Below the pieces are notes generated by a model. That model was not told where the DNA came from and ran no database searches. It saw nothing but the letters and a program-made list of their open reading frames with translations. Positions 33,537-45,564 of a stretch of DNA of 64,000 bases are shown piece after piece (the stretch's first letter is position 1; every line of letters begins with the position of its first letter). The position numbers and the translations under genes are program-made. The stretch is from Przewalskia tangutica (lineage: Eukaryota > Streptophyta > Magnoliopsida > Solanales > Solanaceae): NCBI GenBank assembly GCA_029844215.1, contig CM056730.1, positions 54,820,924-54,884,923 on the forward strand. Reading direction: 5' to 3'.

Positions 33537-36500
33537 TGTTACACCCCGTAATTACAGGACATGTTTTAAGAACGTACGTAAGAACTCGCAAGTGTTAAAT
33601 TAGAGACTTGTAAAAATTTAACGGAATTATGGAATTATCGGAAAACGTATTATTGTGACGAATGGGAGGGCGACACGTGTCACCCCCCCCCCCCTTATAG
33701 ATGCCTTGGACGAAATTGGCATGGCCAATATGGTCATTGACCATAGTCCTAGATGGCAAGTCTTGCAAGTTGATTAGCTTGAGAAGTTTGACTAAGTCAA
33801 GGTCCCACAAGTCTTGATATTTGTTAAGAGATCATCCAAACCACCCAATTGTTCACATCTTGACCCTCCATGTTTCTTTATAATACTAGTAGTAGTATGA
33901 CTAGCTTAACACTTAGAAAAATTCACAAGAATTGAAGAGCAAGAGCAAGAAGCTCTCGGGTTCCCTCTCCTTCAAAAGGAAAAAATTTCGTTTCTTGTTC
34001 TTTAGGCTCCACACTTTAAACCAAGGTTCTTGAGGGTAGTGTAAGCATATCTCAATAGAAAAACCTTGAAAAAAAATAGTTTACGGGTTAGTCGCAAAAC
34101 AAAAACCTAAGGGTCTTTCTAGGTTTTGGATTGGAAGTTGAAGGAAAGTTGTTGGTATGGTTCTAAGGGTCTCAACGAGCGGATTGAAGTGTCTTGGAGA
34201 GGTTCTAAACTACTAGGAGCGACTTCGGATTGGAATTTGGATTAAGATTCGTTGAGGTATAATTTTGTCCTTTAATGTGTTACAAGATTATATATTTATA
34301 TTGTTGTTGTTAGCTTTACGTGTTGCTAGCATGAAGTTGATATGTAGAAGTTTATAAGGATTGTGGATTGATTGTAGCATTGGAAATCCGGAATGTAATG
34401 TAAGCCATGTTAAGTTGGATTTCAATTTAGTCGTTATTAGAATCGTCGCATGTTATTGATTTGAAGATTGTGGTAGTTTTAACCAAATGCGACTTGATAT
34501 CATGTTATGATTAACAAATTGGATTGAAATGGAAATTTGATAAGTATTGGTATGGTTGAACTCTAGGTGGTCGAATTTGGACTACTTTCTAAATTGTGAG
34601 CCAATTGGGGCTGTTTAGTTATTCATTTGTATTGGACTACCTTCTTTATTGTTGTGAGCCAATTGGGGCTGTTTGGTTATTGTATTTCGGCCTTGAAAAA
34701 ATTGGCAAAGTGAGTAGAAACAAAGGAGTTGCTGTCCGATTATCCGAAGAATATAGCGACTAAGCACTTAGAATATTCTACGTTTGAATTAAGAGGTTAA
34801 TGGACGATTGTGGCCATTATAGGTTGAAGTACTTTGGAGCCTTTTTGCAACTTGTCGCTAGTCGTCGCGAGGTATGTGAACCTCTTCTTTCTTTGGCATG
34901 ATCCTACGATGAAATCTCCATGTGATAGTATTTCAAGATTTCTTCTACTCTTAGAAGTTAAGAAGTATTTACATTGTCGAATCTAAGTTAAGAGTATGTT
35001 TAAATTGTCCTAAGTCCTTACTAGGTCTTATGGGAGACGTTGGTAAGAACGGTTAGGAAGTTATGAGATTTGATTTAAAGGCTATGTGTCTTGATTTGTT
35101 TAAAGTAAGTAAGTGGATTTTATGTTCGAAAATAACTTGAATTTATATGTAAAAAGGGGATTGATTTTAAAAGTGGAAGTTATATGATTTTAAGGGAATA
35201 AATTACTTGGTTTTGGAAGGTATGGAACTTTATATGTTTTTGTATAAGTAATTGGGCTTTAAAGGAAGTATGTTATGAAGTTTGAAGACTAAGAACTTTG
35301 ATTTGTCTTTTAAGGATTATGAAGTTTTAAGCGATACGATTCTTTTTAAGTATGTATGTACGTAGTATCTTTGGATCCCGTTTTCCTAAATGTTGTAAGA
35401 ATCAAAGTGACATAAGTTCTCTAAAATGAATGGTTGTTATAATAGCTTTATGGGAAGTTGTTATGACGACTTAAGAAGAAGTGAAAAGATGGTTTAAAAA
35501 TGTTATGTAAGGAAAATACACCGAGCCTACGAATAGGCCGGATTACGTTATGAAATACACCGAGCCTACGAATAGGCCGGATTACGTTATGAAATACACC
35601 GAGCCTACGAATAGGCCGGATTACGTTATGAGATACACCGAGCCTACACATAGGCCGGATTACGCCATATTACCCCGAGCCTTCACATAGGCCGGGTTAC
35701 GTCATCTTACACCGAGCCCCACAGGCGGGCCGGATTATGCTACATGATTCCACAGTACACCGAGCCCCACAGGCGGGCCGGATTATGCTACATGATTCCA
35801 CAGTACACCGAGCCCCACAGGCGGGCCGGATTATGCCACATGATTTATGAGTACACCGTGTCCCGCAAATGGGCCGGATTACGTTATCACGTATGGATAA
35901 TCAAAGTTAGCTCCCAAATAAGAAGTTCCTCCTAATGGGCGGATTATGTTATGTAAGATATGTAAGTTATGTGAAAAGATCAAATAAACTCTTAAGTATG
36001 TATGTATGAATATGTCGTTAATTTTATTGAAAGAAGGAAAGGAAGCTTAATATATGATTGATTTGAAGTTAAAAGGACATTCTTTATACGATACGATTTG
36101 GTTATTGCATTTTATTTACTCCATACTTGCACGTTGTTATCGACTTCTTCGGGCCGCTCATGCCCGCAGTTATAGGTACCTGTGTTGGTGATCCTTGCTC
36201 TTAGGATCTCTGCTCGATTTTGGAAAGAAGCTTCTTTCACTCCGGAGGCTTATCTTTTGGTACGGTTTCCCTGTTATGGTAGACTTATGTACATTCAGGG
36301 GTATGGCGGGGCCCTGTCCCGCCGCAGTTGTAATTCTTAGAGGTCTGTAGTCACATTTTGTGGGTCAGTTTGTAAAGGAAAGGAGGCAACTGCTTGCTTG
36401 TATGCTCGTTGGAAGGTAGCCCTATCGCTAACTCGTTGTTTTATTATTGTTGTTTTATTTTATAAGTTTCATGTATGTTCACTGATTTTCTCGATGTATA

Positions 36501-36547
36501 CTGTGGTGCCTGGTAGGCACCGGGCCATGTCTTGTCGGGTCGTGACA
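33537..36547 (+). repeat. 3' LTR of A (3011 bp)
   Basis: TGTTACACCCC...GGTCGTGACA. G-box palindrome GACACGTGTC at 33672-33681 and a TATA-like box at about 33878, so U3 is only about 0.35 kb. It is nearly identical to the 5' LTR over most of the AT-rich part, consistent with a recent insertion. Confidence 0.93.
35516..35955. repeat. Tandem array of 39-40 bp units in the 3' LTR of A
   Basis: About nine units built on 'acaccgagcctacgaatag' or 'ccccacaggcgggccgg'. The first three are exact 39-bp repeats. It has more units than the 5' copy and the GCCGG sites are intact. Confidence 0.9.
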
Positions 36548-36552
36548 ACAGC

Positions 36553-36709
36553 TCTAAGGCACGATCTCAGAATGAGAAGAATGGAAACCAATCCTAAATA
36601 TCCTATAGCCTCCTGATTATTGGTGTGGTGCACAACACACCGATAATCAAGACTCTACTAGATACGGTCTGTAGACACCTTCCGAGGATTAATCGCTCGA
36701 TACCACTTT
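36553..36709 (-). other. C leader (5' part): hairpin and primer site
   Basis: Continuation of the C leader beyond inserted A. The hairpin at 36613-36650 has GTGCAC (36628-36633) in its loop and a clean GGTGTG/CACACC stem. The primer site at 36695-36705 reads TGGTATCGAGC on the minus strand. Confidence 0.8.
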
Positions 36710-37308
36710 TGTCACGACCGATCCGGGCGTGATCGTGCCTTACCCGGGCACCCAAGTAGACATACATCAGAGTAACCAGCGGAATATAAAACAAGACATG
36801 AAAAATAGATATGATAATAAAACAGGCCAACCAAAACGGTTGCCTTCTTGCATATATATAGAGATTGAACAGTTACATCCTTTACAACCCTGCCCACAAC
36901 AAGATTACATGCACTTAAGAATGTTATAACAACAATGGCGACAGGCCCCGCCATACCACGAATGTAAGTACCTACAACGACATGGGACTATACCAAAGAT
37001 ACGCCTCGAGACACGGAGCTTCCAAAACGTGACTGTGACTCCATGAGCGAGATCAACAATGGTGTACCTACTGCAGATGAACGCAGCCCCAAGGAGGTCG
37101 ATAACAGTACCAAGTATGTGAAATCGAAAATATCAGAAATGAAATCATAACGCTTTATATAAAATAGAGACATGTATGATAATCAAACTACGATTTACAA
37201 CATAAAAGTAGTCATGTCGGCGCAGGGACTCACTCCTCAAAGTCATCCTCACGCCCGTGGAACTCGTTTCACAATAGCGATCTAGGTATAAATCGTATGA
37301 TACGTATA

Positions 37309-37543
37309 ACATGTCTCGGCCCATCCCATGGGACTCGAGGTGGAATCGTGTGGAATACATGTCTCGACCCATCTCATGGGACTCGATAAAGAATCATATG
37401 GAATACATGTCTCGGCCCATCTCATGGGACTCGATAAAGAATCGTATGGAATACATGTCTCGGCCCATCTCATGGGACTCGATAAAGAATCGTATGGAAT
37501 ACATGTCTCGGCCCATCTCATGGGACTCGATAAAGAATCATCC
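37309..37543. repeat. Tandem array, about 48 bp x 5, in the right LTR of C
   Basis: Units contain 'tctcggcccatctcatggg', 'actcgataaagaatcgtatg' and 'gaatacatg'. The first unit differs ('ctcgaggtggaatcg') and matches the first unit of the 16338 array. Confidence 0.92.
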
Positions 37544-40500
37544 ATAATATTTAAACCCTCTTTTAAGACAGACTAAGACAATACCATGCCTTCATTTTAA
37601 ACCAACACATTTTCCCCTTTAAGGTCAAGTAACAACATTCTTTTCCAAAAGTTCAAGTTGCATATTTTTAAATACTTAAGTCTCTTATTTTCGAAAGATT
37701 TCATAGTTCATAGTCCTAACAACGTAATTTCTTCTTTTAACAAAATTGAGTAACATATAACTTATGTGTGAGTAGTTTATTCTGGTTTATAACAACTTAT
37801 TAAAGCAGCCATGATCTAGGAAATGTAATATAATTTTGTCTTATCTTAGCTTCTATGCAGATGGAGATTTCTACTGGTTTTAATATAATCAATTATTTGT
37901 CAATACATTTTTCCTTTATTAACGCTGCAGTGGTTTGTTCGATGCTTATTCTCATTTCCGAAATCAATACAAGACTTTCATAAACAATTAAGTAAACCGT
38001 TCCTTTTATTTCTCTTAAGTCGTTATACCTAACTTCCCATAAAGCTGGTATAACTCTTAAGCTTTTAAAACCAAGTATTACTCTTCTTTCAAAAACGATT
38101 CTTAATTCATTTGAAATACTTCAAGATTCTTATTATTTAAAACTCTAGTCAAAAGACATCGAAGTAAAACCACGTTCAGTTAACACACGTACGTCTACCG
38201 TACTATATATATTCTTTTAAAATATCATGCTCAAGAGGATAGGAAGAATCACATACCTCCTCGGCGAAATCCACCTGCCAAGTTGAATATGTCGCGCGCA
38301 AAGTATCAACCTATAATAGTCAAATACGTCTATCAACGTCTAGACTACTCTGTAGAATATTCTAAGCAGAAGGTTCTTATTTCTACGGAAATTTGGGCAA
38401 AGACTTCCTACCCGACAAACTACACAAGTCTCATCAGAATACAAATTCTATGTAAGTACATTTCAATTCTTTTCTCTTATACCAACCTTCTATATCTTAT
38501 ACTCAAATCTAAACTACTCTTATATGTAATCTCCAATTACAATAGAAGGACAAGAGTATTTACCTCGATAAGCCCAAAATTATCCAAGTTTAAATGTCGA
38601 CCTGAACAACGTTTAGCTCCTAATTTGCATGCTCCGATAGCTCCAAGAAACCCTTAGAAGTTTCTAAACAACTTCTACTTAATACTTCAACCAACTTATG
38701 AAGATTTCCCCAGGGTTTCGTTTAGTGACTAATGGATATAAGGTAGTATTTCTGGGCTTTTAGTATAGAGGTAACTGTTACACCCCGTAAGTCCAGGACT
38801 TGTATAAGAGAATGTACGTAAGGAAACAAGACTTGGAAATTGGTACGAAAGGAAGAATTGTTTTTCCGACGGAAAATCTTCCGGACGTCGGAAAGGAAAA
38901 ATGTTCGTTGTTGAGAATTAGATTCTCAAAGTGCATTATTTGAAGAGTATGGAACTTATTAACATTTTGGAAATTTGTTTTTACGGATTTGGTCACGTGG
39001 GGCCCACTAGAGGAATTTTACGTTTTGTGGGGCCCACGAGGGTTACGGAATTTTATGGACGAATGAGAGAGCGACACGTGGCACCCCCACATTTGGTCTT
39101 GGACGTTTTTAGCAAGGGTAGAATGGTCATTTACCTTCAAGGAAGATTAAGTCTTCAAGCTTGAGATTGTTGACCAAGGTCAACTTGTCCACTTGGCTAT
39201 TTTAATTAATGATCCTCATCCAATCCACACAAGTGTATTAATCTAAGCCCTCCAATATGTTTTATATACTACTAGTAGCAAGACAAGGTCTTCCACACTT
39301 AGAAATTATTTGAGAAACTAGAGCTTGAGTTCATGTTGCTCTGCCTGGGCTATTTCCAACAAGAAAAATTTGTAGTTTTGATCCATTAGCCACAAGACTT
39401 TAACCCAATGTCCCTAAGGGTATTGTAAGGATATCTCAATAAAAAGATTTCGGAAAAACGACGTTTTCGTATTAGTCGCAAGGCGGAAACTTAAGGAGTT
39501 CTTCAACTTTGAAGTTGGAACTTGAAGATGGGTTCTTCATAGGCCTCTAAGGATTGCTTGGAGCGGATTGGAACTTAAGGAAAGGAGCTAAGAATTGCTA
39601 AGGCGCGACTTTGAATCTTGGAATTTTTAAGGGCTTATAAAGGTATAAATCTTGTCGTTTTAGTAATTAAGTTTACTTATTGTTGTAGCTATGGATAATA
39701 GCAAGCATGAGTTATTTATTATGAAGTTGGATAAGTGTTTTGGCTATTGGAACCCTAATCCGAAAAACTAGCATGTTAGCCTTAAGATTACAATTCAAGT
39801 TGATTATTGGTTTAAGGCGTCGCATGTTGTATAAAGAAGGAAATTGTAGTTGTTTATGACTATATAACATGTTAGACCCTAGAACTTGGAATTGGAAAAG
39901 ACTTAGTGTTGTTGGTTATTGTTGGCCGAGAATGGCTAGTAAGTATTAAACTACTTGGTATGAATTGTGGGGCGGAATTTTACACGTATTGTAAGGCGTG
40001 TAATCCCCTTTGTTTGGTTGTTTGGAGCCTTAAATGTGGCGTGTTGGTTATTGTATTCGACCTTGAAAAAGGTGGCAAAGTGAGTAGAAACAAAGGAAGT
40101 GCTGCCCGATTTTCTGTAGAATTAGAGACCGTATACTTAGTATTATTCTACGTTAGAGACTAGAAGTTGATAGTCTTGTTGTGACCATTATAGGTTGACA
40201 CTTCTACGCACGCGATTCGGCTTAGCTTGTGGATTTAGCCGAAAAGGTATGTGAACTATCTCCTCTTCTAGCATGATTCCTTAAGATAAAGAAAGTATGT
40301 CCTACTCCTTAAATGATCCATTCCTTGGTTGTATTTGGGTTGCCTAAAATAGAATTTGTTCTATGTACTTCCTTGATTGTACTTTGATGTTTAAATTGTA
40401 AGTTGTATAATCCATTTCCTTAGTGAAGTTTGGATTCTTAAAAGTGAAAGTATTTTACTTAAAGTACATAGAGTCTTGAAATGGAAGTGGGTTCCAAATC

Positions 40501-41049
40501 TTTTGGCTAGTGCCTTAGTTCCAAAACCTAATGGTCATAATAATGACTTTAGGGGAGTCAAGGGGGTGATTTGCTTAATTGTTTTAAAAGAGGAGAAATG
40601 ACATGATTTAAGAGAAGTAACTTGTTTTAAAGGTGTGAGTTACTTGAGGTTTAAAAGTAGAAGTAACTTGTTTTCTACATATTAAGAGACTCGAAGTGTT
40701 TTGAAAGTTAAGAGACTTGATTTATAAGTATGTGATACTTGGTTTTAAGTATAAGTCTCTTGGTTATAAAAAGGAATGAATATGTCTAAAACCATAAAGG
40801 GTTATAACGGCTTTATGGGAAGTTGGTTATAACGGCTTTATGGAAAGTTAAGAAAGTTGTATATTTTGATTATTAGGCATAAGTTGCCTAGATTGTGAAA
40901 AATTGAAGTTACTTGGTTTCAAGCTTTGAGATGAGTTTCTAAAAGTGTAGTAACTTACTTTGAAAAAAATAGACACACCTTGATACTACGGGTGTTAGTA
41001 TCTTGGGGTTTTACATAGAAGGAGTCTTTTGAAAAGAATGTACGTACGT

Positions 41050-41228
41050 AGTACTTTGGCTTGATTAATTGAGAATTATTCTAAGTGTGCCCTGATAAGT
41101 ACTTTGGCTTGTTTAATTGAGAATTATTCCATGTATGCCTTGATAAGTACTTTAGCTTGTTTAATTGAGAATTATTCTATGTGTGCCTTGATAAGTACTT
41201 TGGCTTGTTTAGTTGAGAATTTCCAATG
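41050..41228. repeat. Tandem array, 48 bp x about 4 (B 5' LTR)
   Basis: Units contain 'tactttggcttgtttaattg' and 'agaattattctatgtgtgcc'. The matching array of the 3' LTR is at about 49600-49780. Confidence 0.88.
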
Positions 41229-41377
41229 TGTGCTGGTGATAGCATTTGAGTACAAGTATTATGTTTTATTACGTTTCCGCGACTCTCGGTTGGAGGGTCG
41301 GCTGCCTTGTTGTAAGTTTACTTGGACGTACCGACAGTGAGGTGGGATTCCACGGGTATGCTTCCATTGTTTGTGTT

Positions 41378-41650
41378 ACCCTACGGTCATGCTTATACGA
41401 TGTGGGATGTCGGGGCATGCGACCGCGAGGGATACCCTATGGTCATACTTATACGATGTGGGATGCCGGGGCATGCGACCACGAGGGATACTCCTTGGAC
41501 ATGCTTATACGATGTGGGATTCCGGGGCATGTGACCAGGAGCGGGTTTGATTCCCGAATTTGTTTGTATACCCCATGGTCATGCTTATACGATGTGGGAT
41601 TCCGGGGCATGCGACCACGAGGGATACTCCTTGGATATGCTTATTGGTGT
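41378..41650. repeat. Tandem array, 56 bp x about 5 (B 5' LTR)
   Basis: Units contain 'atgcttatacgatgtgggat' and 'ggggcatgcgacc'. One interval is 80 bp because of a 24-bp interruption. The same structure, interruption included, is in the 3' LTR at about 49920-50200. Confidence 0.88.
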
Positions 41651-42670
41651 TATATTGTTATATCGTGATCGCCGGTGAGAAAGGATTCCACGCATGGTTG
41701 ATATTAGGCGTGAGACCCATAATTATATTTGAGTAGTGACTTTGAGGGCACGCGTCCACGACTTGATATGATCGCTATGTATTGTATCGTAGGTTGGCTA
41801 TCATACATGTCTCTGCTTTGTTTAGATCGTTATGATTTCATTACTGATTTCATCGTTTCACATACTTGGTACATTCTTCGTACTGACCTACTTCGGGGGG
41901 CTGCGTTCATGCCGTAGGTTTAGGTACGCATTTTGGTGATCTGCAGGTGTAGGACCCTGCTCAGAGTTTTTGGATAGCTCCTTCGTTCGAGTTTATCTTT
42001 TGGTATAAGTTCTTTCGATCTGCTTTTGTACGATTATGGGTGCGCGGGCCTTGTCCGTCATAGTTGATTTAACTCTTGAGGTGCGTATTCATATGTAGGA
42101 TCGGACTCGTATGCGGTGTAGTGTCTTTTGTTATGTATATTATATGGCGGCACAGTCGGCTTTGCCTTGCGCACGCATCTGGTTTTAAAAAAAAAAAAAA
42201 AAGTTGTTATTTAATTTCCGCAGTTTACTTAGTTGTTAAGGTAGAAGGGTGCCCAGGTAGGGTGTTATACCCCGTATTTCCAGAGTATGTACGTGAGGGC
42301 GTACGTACAAAAATTTAAGCCTTAAGTAGGCAAAGTGGCGAAATTTGTGCACAACTAGCGAAAAGAGTCGTTTTCCGACGAAACGTTTTCCGGACTTTGC
42401 GAAGGGAAAAATACGGCTATGTCATTTATAATTTTTGCGGATTTTTCTGAGAGATGAAATATTTTGGACCAACGAGAGGGTGACAAGTGTCACCCTCAAG
42501 TGGGCGGAAACAATGGGATGAAAAGGGTCACATTTTGCCTTGGCTATTTTGTCAAGTAGTTGGTACGATATTTTGTGTAGTTGATGAGCAAGTGGGACCC
42601 ACAAACACATGTCCAAATCCCCACCCTACACTTGCCTACCACTTGGCTTGATCTTGGCCATTGAATGTCC

Positions 42671-42678
42671 TATAAATA
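42671..42678 (+). promoter_or_regulatory. TATA box of LTR M
   Basis: CCTATAAATACCC, about 410 bp into the LTR. A GTGACAAGTGTCACC motif lies upstream at about 42479. Confidence 0.6.
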
Positions 42679-43134
42679 CCCTTCTAATGCAAGACTAAAT
42701 CTTCATCCACAAACCATTTTCCAAGTCTCAAAATCCCTCTCCCTTAAGTGTTGAAATCGTCCAAGGTCTCCCCCCCCCCCTTTTGAAGCCTTGGCCGAAA
42801 GTATCTCCCCCTCCCCTTGCCTTGTTGTTTTCATGAAATACCCCTTCCTTGGTAGAAAAATACTTCTCCAAGTATTGTTGTATAAATCCAAAATACCTTG
42901 GCCCAATACCTTGTAGTATTCCAAGGTTATACCTATACTAAAAGCCCAGAAATACTATTATACTTCCTTTAGCCACTAAACGAAACCCTAAGGAAATCTT
43001 CATAGATGGTTGAAGTATTTGAGTAGAAGTTGGTTAGAACTTCTAAGTGTTGTTTGGAGCGGGTTGGAGCGCACGAATTAGGAGCTAAACGTTGCTCAGG
43101 ATCGACATTAAACTTGGATAATTTTGGGCTTATC

Positions 43135-43144
43135 GAGGTAAATA
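43135..43144 (+). promoter_or_regulatory. Donor-like site 1 in LTR M (GAG|GTAAAT)
   Basis: CGAGGTAAATA follows 'ttttgggcttat', a block conserved in the other TGTTATACCCCG-type LTRs (e.g. 'ttacctcgataagcc' in minus copies). It resembles a plant 5' splice site. Usage is unproven. Confidence 0.35.
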
Positions 43145-43560
43145 ATCCTATCCTTCTAGTGTAATTGGAAGTTACATACTGTAGTAGTATAGAATTGAAT
43201 ATAAGATACATAGAAGGATATTACAGAAGAGAATTGAACTGTAATAGAAGGATATTACAGAAAAGAATTGAATAGATCACATCAGAAGAATATTAAAGAA
43301 GAAGACTGAACTGTACTTACATAGGACTGTATTTACAGTAGAATTGTGTAGTTTGACGGGTAGGGAAGTGCTGCCCAATTTTCCGTGGGAGAAGGAATCT
43401 GTATCTAGAAATGTTTTACAGAATAGTCTAGACGTTGATAGACTTGTATGACCGTGATAGGTTGAAGTATTGCGAGTAGCGTATTCTACTCGAAGAAGTG
43501 AAAAAGGCTAGCAGGATTACAGTACTTGGAGCTATTTGCTAATAGTCGATAATCGTCGCA

Positions 43561-43568
43561 AGGTATGT
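43561..43568 (+). promoter_or_regulatory. Donor-like site 2 in LTR M (AG|GTATGT)
   Basis: AAGGTATGTGATTC. The equivalents are CGAGGTATGTG in A (20396) and H (minus, 10260-10277) and AAGGTATGTG in B (40244). It is a strong plant donor consensus kept across otherwise divergent LTRs. Confidence 0.4.
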
Positions 43569-44403
43569 GATTCTTCCTATACTCTTGAGCATGATATTTT
43601 AAAAGTATATATATATAGTACGGTAGACGTACGTGTGTTAACTGGACGTAGCTTTACGGCAATGTCTTTTGGCTTAAGCCTGAATAATAAGAAACCTTTA
43701 TGAAAGGAGAGTAACACTTGGTTTTAAAAGCTTAAGAGTTATACTAGCTTTATGGGAAGTTAGGTATAACGACTTAAGAAAGATAAAAGAATGGGTTATT
43801 GATTTTAAAAGTTAAGAGACTTGATCTCAAAAGATAAGAGACTTGACTTAATTGAATTGATATGATTTTTGTTAAAAAGTGTGAAACCTCAGTCGTGAGC
43901 AATGAGTACTTGGTTTGTAAAAGGAATAATGTTTTACTGATTTCGGAAATGAGAATAAGTATCGAACAAACCACAGCAGCGTTAGTAAAGGAAAATGTAT
44001 TGACTAATAAAGTATTATTAAAACCAGTAGAAACCTCCATCTGCATAGAAGCTAAGATGAGACAAAATGATATTACATTTCCTAGATCATGGTTGCTTTA
44101 ATAAGATTGTTATAAACAAGAATAACCTACTCACACATAAGGCATATATTACTCAACTGTTTTAAAAGGACCATTATGTTATTAAAAGATTAATACTATG
44201 AACTATAAAACCTTTCGAAAATAAGAAATGTGAATATTTGAAATTAGGCAAACTTGAAATTTTGGAAAAGAATGTTGTTACTTGACTTTAAGAAGGAAAA
44301 TGTTTTGGTTTAAAAAGAAGGGCATAAGGTTACCTTAGTTGTTTTAAAAGGAACATATGATATTACCTTAATCTGTCTTAAAAGAGCGTTTAAATGTTAT
44401 GAC

Positions 44404-44690
44404 CATCCGACTACCGTGTTCATGGGATGAACCGGGAATGTATTTCACTCGACTACCGTGTTCATGAGATGAACCGGGAATGTATTTCACTCGACTACCG
44501 TGTTCATGGGATGAACTGGGAATGTATTTCACTCGACTACCGTGTTCATGGGATGAACCGGGAATGTATTTCACTCGACTACCGCGTTCATGGGATGAAC
44601 CGGGAATGTATACCACCTGATTTGATACCGAGTCCATGAGATGGACCGGGAATGTATTCCATACGATTTCACCTCGAGTCCATGAGATGG
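44404..44690. repeat. Tandem array, 42 bp x about 6, in LTR M
   Basis: Exact 42-bp spacing of 'cgactaccgtgttcatggg', with 'gaaccgggaatgtatttcac' between. On the other strand the unit resembles the 46-bp unit at 16338 (both contain CATTCCCGG and CAT..CATG), so the locus is homologous. The period is divisible by three, which keeps open frames that are not genes. Confidence 0.9.
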
Positions 44691-44966
44691 GCCGAGACAG
44701 GTTACATGCATCACATGACTTATACCTAGACTGCCGGCAGTGAGGAAGGAGTTCCACGGGCATGAGGGATGACTTTGAGGGTGTGAGTCCCTGACTTGAC
44801 ATGACTACTTTTATATTGTGAACTGTAGCTTTGTTATCATACATGCCTCTGCTTTATATATCGTTATGATATCATTTACGTAATTTTCAGTTTCACATAC
44901 TTGGTACTTGTTATCGACCTCCTTCCGAAGTGCGTTCATGCCGCAGGTAGAGGTACATCGGTTGTG

Positions 44967-45025
44967 GATCCTCACTCATAGGATCACAGTTCAGCGTGTT
45001 GCGAAGCCCCGTTTCTTCGGAGGCT
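44967..45025 (+). other. Two conserved stem-loops in the R/U5 region of LTR M
   Basis: GATCCT/AGGATC (44967-44985), then AAGC..CCG/CGGAGGCTT (45004-45025) closing a TTTCTT loop. In H the same pair is at 8495-8513 and 8454-8476 (minus), with the second stem AAGCTCCG/CGGAGGCTT. All LTRs in the window keep a recognisable version. Confidence 0.55.
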
Positions 45026-45366
45026 TATCTTTTGGTATATTACCCTGAGTCTGTAGGTTCTTGTACATTCAGGGGTATGGCGGGGCCCTGTCCCGCAATA
45101 GTTGTTGTCACTTTCTTAGAGGTCTGTAGTACTGTTGTGGGCAGAATTTGTAAAAAGGATAATTGTTCGGATTTTTATGTATATATATACAGAAGGCAAT
45201 CGCTTGGTTGCTTTGTTTATTTATCATATCTCTTGTTTCATGTTTATGTTTTATTTATTTGGTTTTTCTCGATGTTGTATCACTAAGGTGCGGTAGGCAC
45301 GATCACGCCCGAGCAGGTCGTGACATAGGCACCGATCACGGGCACGGGGTTCGGGGCGTGACAGAG

Positions 45367-45377
45367 TGGTATCGAGC
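45367..45377 (+). promoter_or_regulatory. Primer binding site of B
   Basis: TGGTATCGAGC, four bases after the LTR end. It lacks the A of the canonical CAG, as in A, C and L. Confidence 0.88.
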
Positions 45378-45417
45378 GATCGATCCTCGGAATGTATCTG
45401 AGACCGTGTCGAGAGTC

Positions 45418-45450
45418 TTGATTATCGGTGTGTTGCGCGCCACACCCATA
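45418..45450 (+). other. B leader hairpin with palindromic GCGCGC loop
   Basis: A perfect GGTGTG/CACACC stem (45427-45432 and 45441-45446) closes on TTGCGCGC. The hexamer GCGCGC (45435-45440) replaces GTGCAC of the other elements yet remains self-complementary. The outer arms are weaker than in A. Confidence 0.72.
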
Positions 45451-45541
45451 AACAGGAGGCTACAGGACATTTAGGAGTTGGTTTCTATTCTTCTCACTCT
45501 AAGATCGTGCCATAGAGCTGTGTTAGTAAGATAATTCCTCT

Positions 45542-45563
45542 CTGACGTAATTTTGTGTTACAG
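45542..45563 (+). promoter_or_regulatory. Candidate branch point and splice acceptor before B gag
   Basis: CTGAC (45542-45546), then TAATTTTGTGTTA, then CAG (45561-45563) and ATG at 45565. One of the best acceptor matches in the set. Confidence 0.45.
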
Positions 45564-45564
45564 T

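Larger units (their letters stand above)
19070..36547 (+). mobile_element. Element A: complete gag-only (TR-GAG-like) Ty3-type element hosting J
   Basis: Plus-strand element with a perfect 5-bp duplication ACAGC (19065-19069 and 36548-36552), in the leader of C. 5' LTR 19070-22019 plus its last bases at 31729-31734; primer site 31739-31749; gag remnant 31945-33222; polypurine tract 33524-33536; 3' LTR 33537-36547. The internal region is only about 1.8 kb and has no pol, so it is non-autonomous. Element J (9.7 kb) sits about 10 bp before the end of its 5' LTR. Confidence 0.93.
38776..42262 (+). repeat. 5' LTR of B (continues at 45331-45363)
   Basis: Starts TGTTACACCCCGTAAG. Near-identical to 47322-50869 over about 3.4 kb. 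It has a G-box-like GACACGTGGC at about 39072, a TCACGTGGGGCCCA segment near 38992, a TATA-like box at 39261-39268, and a donor-like AAGGTATGTG at 40244-40253. Confidence 0.92.
42263..45325 (+). mobile_element. Solo LTR M nested in the 5' LTR of B
   Basis: A 3063-bp unit running TGTTATACCCCG...GGTCGTGACA, flanked by TAGGG (42258-42262) and TAGGC (45326-45330). It has no internal region. It is the plus-orientation relative of the TGTTATACCCCG-type LTRs of C, D, F, J, K and L. It inserted 38 bp before the end of the B LTR. Confidence 0.9.

Noticed and set aside
41246..41668. ORF of 140 aa with Cys/His-containing repeats (also at 49874-50260)
   Set aside because: Translation of the 56-bp LTR array. 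The Cys and His spacing comes from the DNA period and is not a zinc-finger protein.
44368..44844. 158-aa minus-strand ORF
   Set aside because: Open only because the 42-bp array period is divisible by three. The non-repeat ends are LTR sequence shared with other elements without an open frame.
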